From Splendidivirga corallicola (GTDB lineage: Bacteria; Bacteroidota; Bacteroidia; Cytophagales; Cyclobacteriaceae), in contig JAUJEA010000022.1 of the NCBI GenBank assembly GCA_030442035.1, positions 1 to 38,720 of the forward strand: a stretch of DNA of 38,720 nt, written 5' to 3'. This document shows positions 1 through 7,888 of the stretch, piece by piece. A program made the translations under genes and the position numbers. The notes under the pieces are model-generated. The model had not been told where the DNA came from. It saw nothing but the letters and a program-made list of their open reading frames with translations, and did not search any database. Positions within the stretch are counted from its first letter, which is position 1; each line of letters opens with the position of its first letter.

Positions 1-451
1 GAATTTTCATACAGAATCAATCGAAGTATTTTCAAAAAAACAATCTTTCATAAAACTATTGAAAGATTGATGAATCATTCATTGATATTTCAGCAAAATA
101 TCAGTTATACGTAAAGTAATAACTCTAAAAGTGTTAAAGTTTAAAAAGGATTGAATGAATTTTACACTAATCGTAATTCGTAATTCATCATTCGTAATTA
201 TTAAACCCATTCAAAACTCAAAATTCATAATTATTAATTAAATAGCGGTTTTAACATTTTTACAATGGATCTTCGATCTATTCCAAAATTTTGATTTCAA
301 TGCACCTCTTTTAACCTGTAATTAAAAGTCTTTGAACAGGGTGTTTGAACGTAAGAAATCCGTGCTTTAAGAGCTTGAAATTAAGTTTGATTTAGTTAAC
401 AGGAATATTACATTTGCGGTGTAATTTTCGTTTCACATAAACTAATGTTAA
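1..451. other. Non-coding leader region upstream of gapA
   Basis: I see no convincing gene here. Positions 41-50 and 60-69 form a perfect 10-bp hairpin (CAATCTTTCA / TGAAAGATTG). It is flanked by an A-run on its left, so it would act as an intrinsic terminator only for leftward transcription, although no leftward gene lies immediately to the right. Positions 171-240 consist of degenerate 7-base units (TCGTAAT, TCGTAAT, TCATCAT, TCGTAAT, then AAAACTC and AAAATTC types). The gapA promoter lies at 387-416. Confidence 0.6.
387..416 (+). promoter_or_regulatory. gapA promoter, Bacteroidota -33/-7 type
   Basis: TTG at 387-389 is followed, after 19 bases, by TACATTTG at 409-416. This matches the Bacteroidota primary-sigma consensus (TTG, 19-21 bases, TAnnTTTG) in both elements and in spacing. 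Transcription would begin near 422, giving a leader of about 30 bases before the gapA ATG at 452. No strong Shine-Dalgarno sequence precedes that ATG, which is usual in this phylum. Confidence 0.75.
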
Positions 452-1444
<993 letters not shown>

Positions 1445-1471
1445 GTAATAAAATATCTTATTGTAAAGAGT

Positions 1472-1504
1472 AAAGGCATCCAAAATTGGATGCCTTTTTT
1501 TTGC
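1472..1504 (+). terminator. Intrinsic terminator of gapA
   Basis: A perfect 10-bp stem, AAAGGCATCC (1472-1481) pairing with GGATGCCTTT (1488-1497), encloses a 6-base loop and runs into a T-tract. It lies 27 bp after the gapA stop codon. Confidence 0.93.
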
Positions 1505-1751
1505 CACTTCATTAAATGGACCTCGGTCGGTTCATAAATAATGGCAACCCTTCAGTGGCAGGCAACATCGCGAGCCCACCAGGAAGGTATGCAGCATAAA
1601 CTGCATGGTATTAGACAAACATTTCTCCAGTGGGTTGTATCATTTCTATCGCGTTGTTCCTTTGAGATATAGAATATGTGGTCGATATCTCTTTTAACAA
1701 TCTTAAATTCATCATGAATTAAAACTTACGATTCAACATTATCAGTCGGTC
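1505..1751. other. Intergenic, no gene seen
   Basis: This is the gap between the gapA terminator and the stop codon of the minus-strand DUF4177-like gene. It contains a loose inverted repeat (GCCACT at about 1503 and AGTGGC at about 1554) and a small TGCA...TGCA hairpin. I recognise no RNA family or coding signal. Confidence 0.5.
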
Positions 1752-1985
1752 TCAGCGTTTAAAAACAACCAGTTGATAATGAATGGTCTTGGGAGACTTT
1801 ACTCCCCATCCGAAAAAACCTCCGTTGTTAATATTGGAAGTCACATTTTCCAGTTTTACATATTCCCATCCAGCCAGACTTTGGCTATTTATCAATTCTT
1901 CAAATCGATCTGCTACCTTTTTAGAAGCATCTCTGTCGCTAATGTTAGCGTAAAACGGGATCACTTTGAATTCCATAACTTTCAT
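1752..1985 (-). CDS. DUF4177-like small protein
   Basis: The 77-aa product resembles small proteins of the DUF4177 type: a strand (EFKVIPFYA), a helix (VADRFEELINSQSLAGWEYVKLENV) holding the characteristic GWEYV motif, and a closing strand (YQLVVFKR). There is no signal peptide or membrane segment, so it should be cytoplasmic. Its biochemical role is unknown. Met4 is an alternative start that would put EFKV at the very N-terminus, as in many homologues. The gene lies 54 bp downstream of the GIY-YIG-like gene on the same strand, so the two are probably co-transcribed, and both would fall under the repeat-containing promoter region at 2412-2464. The function is not established. Confidence 0.72.
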   Translation of the reverse strand: MKVMEFKVIPFYANISDRDASKKVADRFEELINSQSLAGWEYVKLENVTSNINNGGFFGWGVKSPKTIHYQLVVFKR

Positions 1986-2039
1986 TATTTAGCTGTATAA
2001 AAGGGAACCTTTCCTACCCCTTCTTTATCCATTGTTATA

Positions 2040-2342
2040 TTATTCATTATCGCGGCAAAGATTTCCATTGCCATAATAATTTCTCAATTCTTCATCTATC
2101 TTATGTCGGCTGTATCCTGCGTATTTCACAAAGAAACTCATGTCACCATTTCTGCACTTGATCAACCAGCAATCACGACGATCATGGTTTTGTAGTTGTT
2201 GTCTCAGATCCTTGCACTCCCCGATATCTACGATCGTCGGAACCCCATCTTTTATGCAGGTCACTACGAAGACACCTGAATCATTTTGTATGGGGTTAAG
2301 ATCTTGAAAAGGGCCCATAAATTTGTATTTTAATAAGCGCAT
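2040..2342 (-). CDS. Small GIY-YIG-like domain protein
   Basis: This 100-aa protein looks like a minimal, degenerate GIY-YIG fold. Residues 23-25 (GVF) stand in for GIY and residues 38-41 (VDIG) for YIG. They are followed by GECKDLRQQL with a conserved-looking Arg47, the NHDRRDCW segment typical of a stand-alone bacterial subfamily, and an acidic pair, Glu84-Glu85, in a helix (KIDEELRNYY) where the catalytic glutamate normally lies. Both tyrosines of the name motif are replaced (by Phe and Asp), so nuclease activity is doubtful. It precedes the DUF4177-like gene in a likely two-gene operon. A three-fold 21-bp-phased repeat, a probable LytTR site, lies 70-120 bp upstream of its start. Confidence 0.7.
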   Translation of the reverse strand: MRLLKYKFMGPFQDLNPIQNDSGVFVVTCIKDGVPTIVDIGECKDLRQQLQNHDRRDCWLIKCRNGDMSFFVKYAGYSRHKIDEELRNYYGNGNLCRDNE

Positions 2343-2411
2343 CTACCGTCGAACCTTGTAACTACTATTCGTGTCAAAGCAAAGAGCATTTTAAAAAAAA
2401 GACTAAATTTC

Positions 2412-2464
2412 TTTCCGAATGACTTCAAATAGTTTCCGAATGACAGGTTCTGGTTTCCGAATGA
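2412..2464 (-). promoter_or_regulatory. Triple 21-bp-phased direct repeat, probable LytTR site (copy A)
   Basis: The 11-mer TTTCCGAATGA occurs exactly three times, at 2412, 2433 and 2454, with a period of precisely 21 bp. In the orientation of the downstream gene it reads TCATTCGGAAA. LytTR regulators such as ComE, YpdB and YehT bind 8-10-bp direct repeats about two helical turns apart, which is this geometry. The array starts 70 bp upstream of the GIY-YIG-like gene. A LytTR regulator is encoded 1 kb away. Confidence 0.72.
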
Positions 2465-2495
2465 ATTATCATGATTCTCTTTCTTCCGTGTAACT

Positions 2496-3365
2496 TTAAT
2501 CGTCCACTGTCTTTCCGAAAATACTCATTAGCGTATTGGGTTGATGAACCTTGGTTTTCTTTGAAGCTTTATTGAGTGAGTCTCTTTTATGGTTACAATG
2601 CCAATATTTTTCTTCAATACCTATCTCTATTTTGTAGGTTGAAGTAATTTTGACCGTTGAATCACTTACAAATTCAAGAACCTCAATCGTTGGTAACAAA
2701 TCCTTCAACTCTTGTGGTCTTAAATGCTGTCGCATCGTTGGATTCCATAACCATTTAACCTGGTAGGAACATAAATCAAATGTGCCAGGTATTGCATTGA
2801 GCAGGTTTTCAGTATTTGAAACAGGACCCTCTGCTTTTAAATGGTCAATATTGTAAATCGTGTTAATGGCCATCAATAGTGTTACTACCGCCATCATCAT
2901 AAAAGGGAGCTTTGACCTGGTCGTTGTAATTGGGTTTGGAGCAGGCCTCCTCCCCATTCGAATAATGTTTTCAAGTTTACCTGCCAGGGTTTCCAGCTTC
3001 TGTTTGGTGGAGATCCCAAACCTTCCGGCCAATAGAGGGTATTGATCAATTACCTCTTCAGGAGAAATTTTATGAAATACCGGCAGGATCTTGATTTTCT
3101 GTGTTGATTCCAAAGCAAACAGCGCTTCCAATTCCATCCTGGCCCATATGGCCTGGAGGTATTTTGGGCTCATGACCACAATGCCAAAATCCGATCTTCT
3201 AATACCCTTATTAATACTTTCTGCAATACCATCACCAACCAACAAGTCCTCACCGGAGTGCCAGACGTCAATGTCATTTTTCGTTAATTCCTTTACCAAT
3301 TTATTGACGATACCGACCTGATCTTCCACAGCATGGGAGATAAAGACTTTAGGTTTATCTAACAT
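2496..3365 (-). CDS. Membrane-anchored TIR-domain protein
   Basis: The 289-aa product has an N-terminal TIR domain (about residues 5-136). It opens with KVFISHAVED, continues through DVWHSGEDLLVGDGI (the BB-loop region), and contains SPKYLQAIWARMEL, where Trp74 and Glu78 fit the W-x3-E arrangement of the NAD-hydrolysing glutamate. A basic, proline-containing linker leads to one hydrophobic segment (about 153-171), then roughly 115 residues with no recognised domain. Basic residues before the segment predict a cytoplasmic TIR domain and an extracytoplasmic tail. The gene is 121 bp downstream of the LytTR regulator, and the intervening sequence holds three 21-bp-phased repeats. NAD cleavage is known for related TIR domains; here it is inferred. 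The role could be defence, signalling or scaffolding. Confidence 0.87.
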   Translation of the reverse strand: MLDKPKVFISHAVEDQVGIVNKLVKELTKNDIDVWHSGEDLLVGDGIAESINKGIRRSDFGIVVMSPKYLQAIWARMELEALFALESTQKIKILPVFHKISPEEVIDQYPLLAGRFGISTKQKLETLAGKLENIIRMGRRPAPNPITTTRSKLPFMMMAVVTLLMAINTIYNIDHLKAEGPVSNTENLLNAIPGTFDLCSYQVKWLWNPTMRQHLRPQELKDLLPTIEVLEFVSDSTVKITSTYKIEIGIEEKYWHCNHKRDSLNKASKKTKVHQPNTLMSIFGKTVDD

Positions 3366-3427
3366 TTTTTCCCGAATTATAGATAAAACCCCTAATGAAA
3401 GGTTAATTCATTGGATTGAAAATCTAG

Positions 3428-3480
3428 TTTCCCAAATAGCTCAAATAGTTTCCGAATTGTAGGAATTGGTTTCCGAACGA
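3428..3480 (-). promoter_or_regulatory. Triple 21-bp-phased direct repeat, probable LytTR site (copy B)
   Basis: TTTCCCAAAT (3428), TTTCCGAATTG (3449) and TTTCCGAACGA (3470) are spaced exactly 21 bp apart. They start 63 bp upstream of the TIR gene and end 6 bp after the LytTR stop codon. Copy B shares the 16-mer CAAATAGTTTCCGAAT and the 10-mer GGTTTCCGAA with copy A at 2412-2464. The first unit is the most degenerate. Confidence 0.7.
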
Positions 3481-3486
3481 ATCATG

Positions 3487-4221
3487 TTATTTCAACACGC
3501 GCAATCTTCTAAAAAAATCGTCTCGATAAGCCTTGCTGATGCTTAATCTTTCATCATTCAAATACACCATATTTCCTTCAAAACCTGTGATCTTCTTCAT
3601 ATTGATCACATAGGAGCGGTGTATCTTGACAAAAAAGGCGTCCTGAAAATTGATGCTCACGCTGTTCAAATTTTCCGAAATGGTAAAGGTCTTCTCTTTG
3701 GTAACGATCTCGCAATATGACCTTGCAGCCTGCATATATATGATGTCTTCTACATTGATCCGTAAAAAACGTTCTTTGTCCCTGACAAAAATACTTTGAT
3801 CCAGGCGATAGTATTCCTGTTCCAATGATCCTTTGGATTGGTTTTGGCTTGAATGCTGAAAGGCCAATTCAATGGCAGCATGTAACTGGTTTTCCATAAA
3901 AGGTTTTACCAGGTAATTTTCTGGATCTGTTTTTCCGGCTCTTTTCAATGTCTCGGAACGACTGTCATCAGTTAAATATATGATAGGTAAATTGTGATGC
4001 TCTTTTATTTTGGCAGCTGTCTCTATGCCATCTAAATTTCCATTTAAATGAATGTCCATGATTATAAGATCAGGCTCTTTTTCATTAACTATTTCCAATG
4101 CTTCTTCTCCTGTTTCTACCTGTCCTACGATCTCATAGTCTGCCTTCTTTAATTTGGTTGCTATGTCTTCCGAAATTAAAAGTTCATCTTCTACAATTAA
4201 AATATTCACAGTCTGCATCAT
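3487..4221 (-). CDS. LytTR-family response regulator
   Basis: The 244-aa protein has an N-terminal receiver domain (about 5-122) with the acidic pair Glu11/Asp12, phospho-acceptor Asp56 (LIIMDIHL), the switch Thr in YLTDDS and the conserved Lys in LVKPF. The C-terminal LytTR DNA-binding domain (about 143-240) includes DIIYMQAARSYCEI and FVKIHRSYVIN. It should be phosphorylated by the kinase encoded 14 bp upstream and then bind direct repeats spaced about two helical turns apart. Two such arrays lie downstream, in front of the TIR and GIY-YIG-like genes, which makes those genes likely targets. The start could be Met1 or Met2; the difference is one residue. Confidence 0.95.
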   Translation of the reverse strand: MMQTVNILIVEDELLISEDIATKLKKADYEIVGQVETGEEALEIVNEKEPDLIIMDIHLNGNLDGIETAAKIKEHHNLPIIYLTDDSRSETLKRAGKTDPENYLVKPFMENQLHAAIELAFQHSSQNQSKGSLEQEYYRLDQSIFVRDKERFLRINVEDIIYMQAARSYCEIVTKEKTFTISENLNSVSINFQDAFFVKIHRSYVINMKKITGFEGNMVYLNDERLSISKAYRDDFFRRLRVLK

Positions 4222-4235
4222 TCAAAAAAATTAGA

Positions 4236-6203
4236 TCAAAGAATAAGTTGATGGGAGACTCCATGATCAGTGTTAATGTTTAAAGAGGCTTTCAGTTGTC
4301 TAGTCAGCAATTGTACCAGTTTCAAACCAAAAGATTCGGCATTTTCAAGTTCTAATTGATCCTTTTTAACGGTACCATTATCAGCTATATTCAACTCCAG
4401 TTTCTTGTCCTCACGTTGCTTCAAAGAGATATTAATTATTGGATCCGGATTATCAACTAAAGCATATTTGAAGGAGTTGCTTGCCAATTCGTTTACAATG
4501 AGTCCTAACGGTATGGCCTTGTCTACATCTAAATTAAGATCCTGCACATCAACATTCAATTGTACTTCCTCTTTTGAAAAACCATAAGATGTTCTCAAAT
4601 TCTGGATCAATTTACCAATATATTCTTTCATATTTATATCGGATAACTTATCATCCAAATATAGGTTCTGATGGATGAGTGCCATGGCGTTCACACGGTT
4701 TTCACCTCTCTTAACAGCCCTTTTAGCCTCACTGTCTTTTAGCTTTTCAGATTGAAGACTCAATAATGTAGACAGAATCTGCAGGTTATTTTTCACCCGG
4801 TGGTGGAGCTCCCTCATAAGCGTTTCGATCCGTTGATTTGCTTTCCTTTTTAGAAGATATAGATTGAAGGATATTACCACTAAAAGTAAAAGTAATATTC
4901 CAACAATGATCAACATTGTAATCTGAGTATTGCGTGATTCAATGATCTTATCTCGAAGAATGGTCTCATTGTTTAAGAAAGCTATTTTTTGTTCCCTTTT
5001 ATCAATCTCATACTCCTTTTGTAATCTCATCGCCTCTTTCCTTACTGCATCATTGAGAATACTATCTCGTATCTGAGTTTGCAAATCATAATAATGAATT
5101 GCCTCTCCAAACCTCTTTTGTGAAATATACAGCTCTTTATACAATGCATATGCCTGCTGCAGATATTCAAGAGATTTAGTTTCTTTCGATATTTCTATGC
5201 TTTTATCTAAGTAGTTGGCCGCAAGGTCATGTCTCTTTTGTAAGATGTAAAGTCTTGCGAGGTTAATAGAAGTAACAGCAATTCCCTTTTGATCGAGGGC
5301 ATTTTTTTTTAATTCCAGAGATTCTAAATAATTAGACTCTGCAATTTCTAAATTACCCATCTCAAAGTTTATCTCTCCTATATTGTTAATTGTTGAAGCC
5401 AACTTACCGGAATCTCCAATGCTTTTTTTAATATTCAGGGCCTGGTTATAATAGAACAAAGCAGAATCTAACGCTTCAAGGCGTTGATATGCAGTACCAA
5501 TGTTATTATATGATTCTGCAATTCCATCTCTGTCATTAATTCTAACGCATATTTCCAGCGATTTCCGATGATAGACAATGGACTCCCAGAAGTCTTCAAT
5601 GTCTTTATAAATGTTTCCAACAGTGGTATAGCAGTCTGAAAGGACCGCAGGATTATTACTTTCCTCCAAAATCAATAATGAATTCAAAACGAGCTTAAGC
5701 GCCCGTTCATAAGTTCCGGCTCTTCTTAGCACCGTACTTAAATTTCTATAGCTAATAGACATTCTTGCACTATCCCCTAAAATTTTATATAAATCGCCAG
5801 CTTGAAGGTAATAGAAGAACGCACTGTCATAGACATTCAACCTTTGAAACACTGCGCCTATATTATTGAATGTTTTAGCAATTCCAGCACTGTCGGAAAA
5901 TGATTGATAAATATTTGAGGACTTTTGAAAATAAATAAGGGAGGAATCATAGTTTTTTAACCTTATATACCTAGATCCTAATTTATTATAGATCTCTCCA
6001 ATAATACTATCATGAATTGGATCCTCTACTAATGTTAATGCCAATCTCAGGCTGTCAATTGCTTCTTCAGCAGGAATGTCACTCGCGATAGCTATCAGAT
6101 TCTGTATTCTTTGGAAAGAAGCACTCTGATAATCTTCTTTCTTTTTATGGCAACCAAATAAGGAAAAAATAATAATGGTTGAAGATAAAATTGCCTTTTT
6201 CAT
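4236..6203 (-). CDS. TPR-containing sensor histidine kinase (HisKA_2 family)
   Basis: The 655-aa protein begins with a lipoprotein-like signal (MKKAILSSTIIIFSLFGC, candidate lipidated Cys18). Tandem tetratricopeptide repeats follow (about 35-370; units such as AKTFNNIGAVFQRLNVYDSA), then a heptad-like linker and one membrane span (about 428-450). The kinase module carries ELHHRVKNNLQ, with probable phospho-acceptor His468, an N-box NELASNSFKYA (Asn571) and DNG at 608-610. The second ATP-box is weak (SFGLKLVQLL), as is common in this class. The inferred layout is a periplasmic TPR sensor with a cytoplasmic kinase. It sits 14 bp from the LytTR gene, its likely partner. The signal sensed is unknown. 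Confidence 0.94.
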   Translation of the reverse strand: MKKAILSSTIIIFSLFGCHKKKEDYQSASFQRIQNLIAIASDIPAEEAIDSLRLALTLVEDPIHDSIIGEIYNKLGSRYIRLKNYDSSLIYFQKSSNIYQSFSDSAGIAKTFNNIGAVFQRLNVYDSAFFYYLQAGDLYKILGDSARMSISYRNLSTVLRRAGTYERALKLVLNSLLILEESNNPAVLSDCYTTVGNIYKDIEDFWESIVYHRKSLEICVRINDRDGIAESYNNIGTAYQRLEALDSALFYYNQALNIKKSIGDSGKLASTINNIGEINFEMGNLEIAESNYLESLELKKNALDQKGIAVTSINLARLYILQKRHDLAANYLDKSIEISKETKSLEYLQQAYALYKELYISQKRFGEAIHYYDLQTQIRDSILNDAVRKEAMRLQKEYEIDKREQKIAFLNNETILRDKIIESRNTQITMLIIVGILLLLLVVISFNLYLLKRKANQRIETLMRELHHRVKNNLQILSTLLSLQSEKLKDSEAKRAVKRGENRVNAMALIHQNLYLDDKLSDINMKEYIGKLIQNLRTSYGFSKEEVQLNVDVQDLNLDVDKAIPLGLIVNELASNSFKYALVDNPDPIINISLKQREDKKLELNIADNGTVKKDQLELENAESFGLKLVQLLTRQLKASLNINTDHGVSHQLIL

Positions 6204-6264
6204 AGTTGCGGTCAGAATGGATCAAAAACTGGTACACCTATGTCGAAAATAAAGGAAATTTTAC

Positions 6265-6299
6265 AAAAAAAAAGCCACTTGAGGTATTCCTCAAGTAGC
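6265..6299 (-). terminator. Intrinsic terminator of the small lipoprotein gene
   Basis: An 8-bp core stem, ACTTGAGG (6277-6284) pairing with CCTCAAGT (6289-6296), is extended by a GC/GC pair around one mismatch. Read leftward it is followed by nine T residues. It separates the small lipoprotein gene (6351-6527) from the kinase gene, so the kinase needs its own promoter within about 6204-6264. Confidence 0.88.
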
Positions 6300-6350
6300 T
6301 TCATTGGAAAGATACTTATAATTGATCTTCAATAGTAAGGGATTCTCACT

Positions 6351-6527
6351 CTAACCTCCATTATTAGTACTTTTCCCATTTTCAATAATTATAGGATCTT
6401 CATCCTCTTCATCTGTGAGTTGCTCCGATTTCTCAATTACTTTAGAATCCGGTACTACAACTTCATCTGAACAGCTTGCTAAAAACAAACCAAAAAGTAG
6501 TATAAAAACAATCTTCAAGGATTTCAT
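6351..6527 (-). CDS. Small acidic lipoprotein
   Basis: I chose the ATG at 6527 because it starts a clean lipoprotein signal peptide (MKSLKIVFILLFGLFLASCSDE, candidate lipidated cysteine in LASC). The same frame stays open a further 17 codons upstream, but those residues would place a non-signal sequence in front of it. The mature part is about 40 residues and very acidic (a TDEEDEDP stretch), ending NNGG, with no recognised domain. It should be attached to the cell envelope. A dedicated terminator follows at 6265-6299, so it appears to be its own transcript beside the kinase/LytTR/TIR unit. The function is unknown. Confidence 0.68.
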   Translation of the reverse strand: MKSLKIVFILLFGLFLASCSDEVVVPDSKVIEKSEQLTDEEDEDPIIIENGKSTNNGG

Positions 6528-7072
6528 GATTTCTAATTTTTGAGGTTTCACATACCCCCTGGCGTAGCTGAAATCCAAGCATAGAGATCCCTTCCTCAGA
6601 TCGTTTTCATACCTAAGTCATTGAAAATCAAGGAAGAATATTACCGAAAAATCAACATACGCCGAGGGACCAATAAATGGCCGGGAAGGGATCCTTCTTC
6701 TAAAACCAGTCTGGTCATTCCCAACCACAATAAACCTGAGGCCGGTTTTAGCATGAAGGAAAAACTTGATGTAAAGGCTTTTTATAACCACCGAGGATCC
6801 TACAAACAATTCATTTCAATCATGATACAATGCATTGTTCGACTATCATGATTTCAGTGTGTATTGCACTTCGTACAGGCAGTTTTACATTGTTTTACCA
6901 AAAAGTACTTGAATTTTACCGGGTTGAATGATCATCATTTTCAAATACTCGCCTTTGAATTAATTCTGTATTAAAGTTCTCAAAATGCTGGTGAGAACTT
7001 TGATCATTCCAATATTTTGATTTCTCAGTTTGGTACTTTGTTTTCCTGATTTTTCCTGGTTAGATTTCGACA
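6528..7072. other. Intergenic between divergent genes, with a nested inverted repeat
   Basis: This gap separates the minus-strand lipoprotein and the plus-strand 265-aa gene. ATCATGATA (6819-6827) and TATCATGAT (6844-6852) form a 9-bp inverted repeat whose spacer contains the perfect palindrome CAATGCATTG (6828-6837). It could be a regulator site or a hairpin. Open frames exist on both strands at about 6620-6850, but they lack any recognisable protein features, so I do not call a gene. Confidence 0.5.
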
Positions 7073-7870
7073 ATGGAATTTGATGTAAATGATGTGCTGA
7101 CACTTTTGCAAAAAGCTGCTGAAAAAGCCGATCTAGGCCTGGAACACGGCAACTTTGGTGAGCTGAGTATATACCTGGAAGAAAATAGAAAAGACGGGGA
7201 TGCCAGAATCACAGAAGATTATCTATATAAAAATCTTTATCGCCCCTCTAAAAATTCACTTAAAGATGGAGATCAAACCATATCGGCTAACCAGGGTTAC
7301 TTAAATTCAATTTGCAGATCAATTGGTTTCAGAAATTTTGAACAGTTCCAATCCACCTTGTCAAGTCCGATCCATCCAATCCTAAAAAGTTGTGAATCTG
7401 GCTGGTATTGTTATGTAAGGAGAAATACGAAGGAGAGTGTTATATATCAATCACCGGTACGGATCTACGAGGGGGATCATAAAATGCATTTCGAATTAAA
7501 GGGACCGTCTCAACGGTATAAAGGTCATATCAGATTGAAGAACGATTGCTTGTTTTGTAATTTTTCAGCTGATAATGAAAAGGAATTTTTACATATCTAC
7601 AGGATTGGCTCCAGAGAGAAACCAAAGGTTTTGACAGGAGTTTTTGCCGGTATATCCACGGCTGGTTTTCCTATTGGCGGAAGGGTTGTATTGATAAGGG
7701 AAGAAGTTCCTTTTGGTGAGTTGAAGAACAGACAATTTTCCATAGCAGAAGCTCAAAACATGGAGGAAATGAGGTATAAAAAGTTATCAAAATTTTTTCA
7801 GTCGTACGAGGACAATAATTTGAGAATTGAAAACCCCATCACTTTTGATCTGGATGATCTGGAACTTTGA
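7073..7870 (+). CDS. Protein of unknown function with helical N-terminus and beta-rich C-terminus
   Basis: I do not recognise this 265-aa protein with certainty. The N-terminal ~95 residues are helical. They have a pattern (FGELSIYLEE...ITEDYLYKNL...YLNSICRSIGFRNFEQFQ) like the small HTH-like or adaptor module found at the start of many Bacteroidota proteins, in which a strain-specific effector or sensor follows. Residues ~100-215 look beta-rich (GWYCYVRRN, SPVRIYEG, YKGHIRL, LTGVFAGISTAGFPIGGRVVLIREE), perhaps a ligand-binding or effector-associated domain. There is no signal peptide or membrane segment, so it should be cytoplasmic. It is convergent with the DUF5916 gene, only 18 bp away. 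Its proximity to the TIR unit may or may not be meaningful. Confidence 0.75.
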   Translation: MEFDVNDVLTLLQKAAEKADLGLEHGNFGELSIYLEENRKDGDARITEDYLYKNLYRPSKNSLKDGDQTISANQGYLNSICRSIGFRNFEQFQSTLSSPIHPILKSCESGWYCYVRRNTKESVIYQSPVRIYEGDHKMHFELKGPSQRYKGHIRLKNDCLFCNFSADNEKEFLHIYRIGSREKPKVLTGVFAGISTAGFPIGGRVVLIREEVPFGELKNRQFSIAEAQNMEEMRYKKLSKFFQSYEDNNLRIENPITFDLDDLEL

Positions 7871-7888
7871 ATTCGGTAGTGTCGCGCG

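Noticed and set aside
3365-3379. A possible fourth LytTR unit (TTCCCGAAT) at the TIR start codon
   Set aside because: It is 59 bp, not a multiple of 21 bp, from the array at 3428 and overlaps the translation start, so it is probably chance.
2412-3480. The phased repeats as a short CRISPR array
   Set aside because: The conserved unit is only 9-11 bp with 10-12-bp gaps, there are three units per site, and no cas genes are present. The 21-bp phasing fits a LytTR binding site far better.
6621-6851. Open frames on both strands upstream of the 265-aa gene
   Set aside because: The predicted peptides have no signal, domain or family resemblance and overlap each other on opposite strands. An inverted repeat lies inside them.
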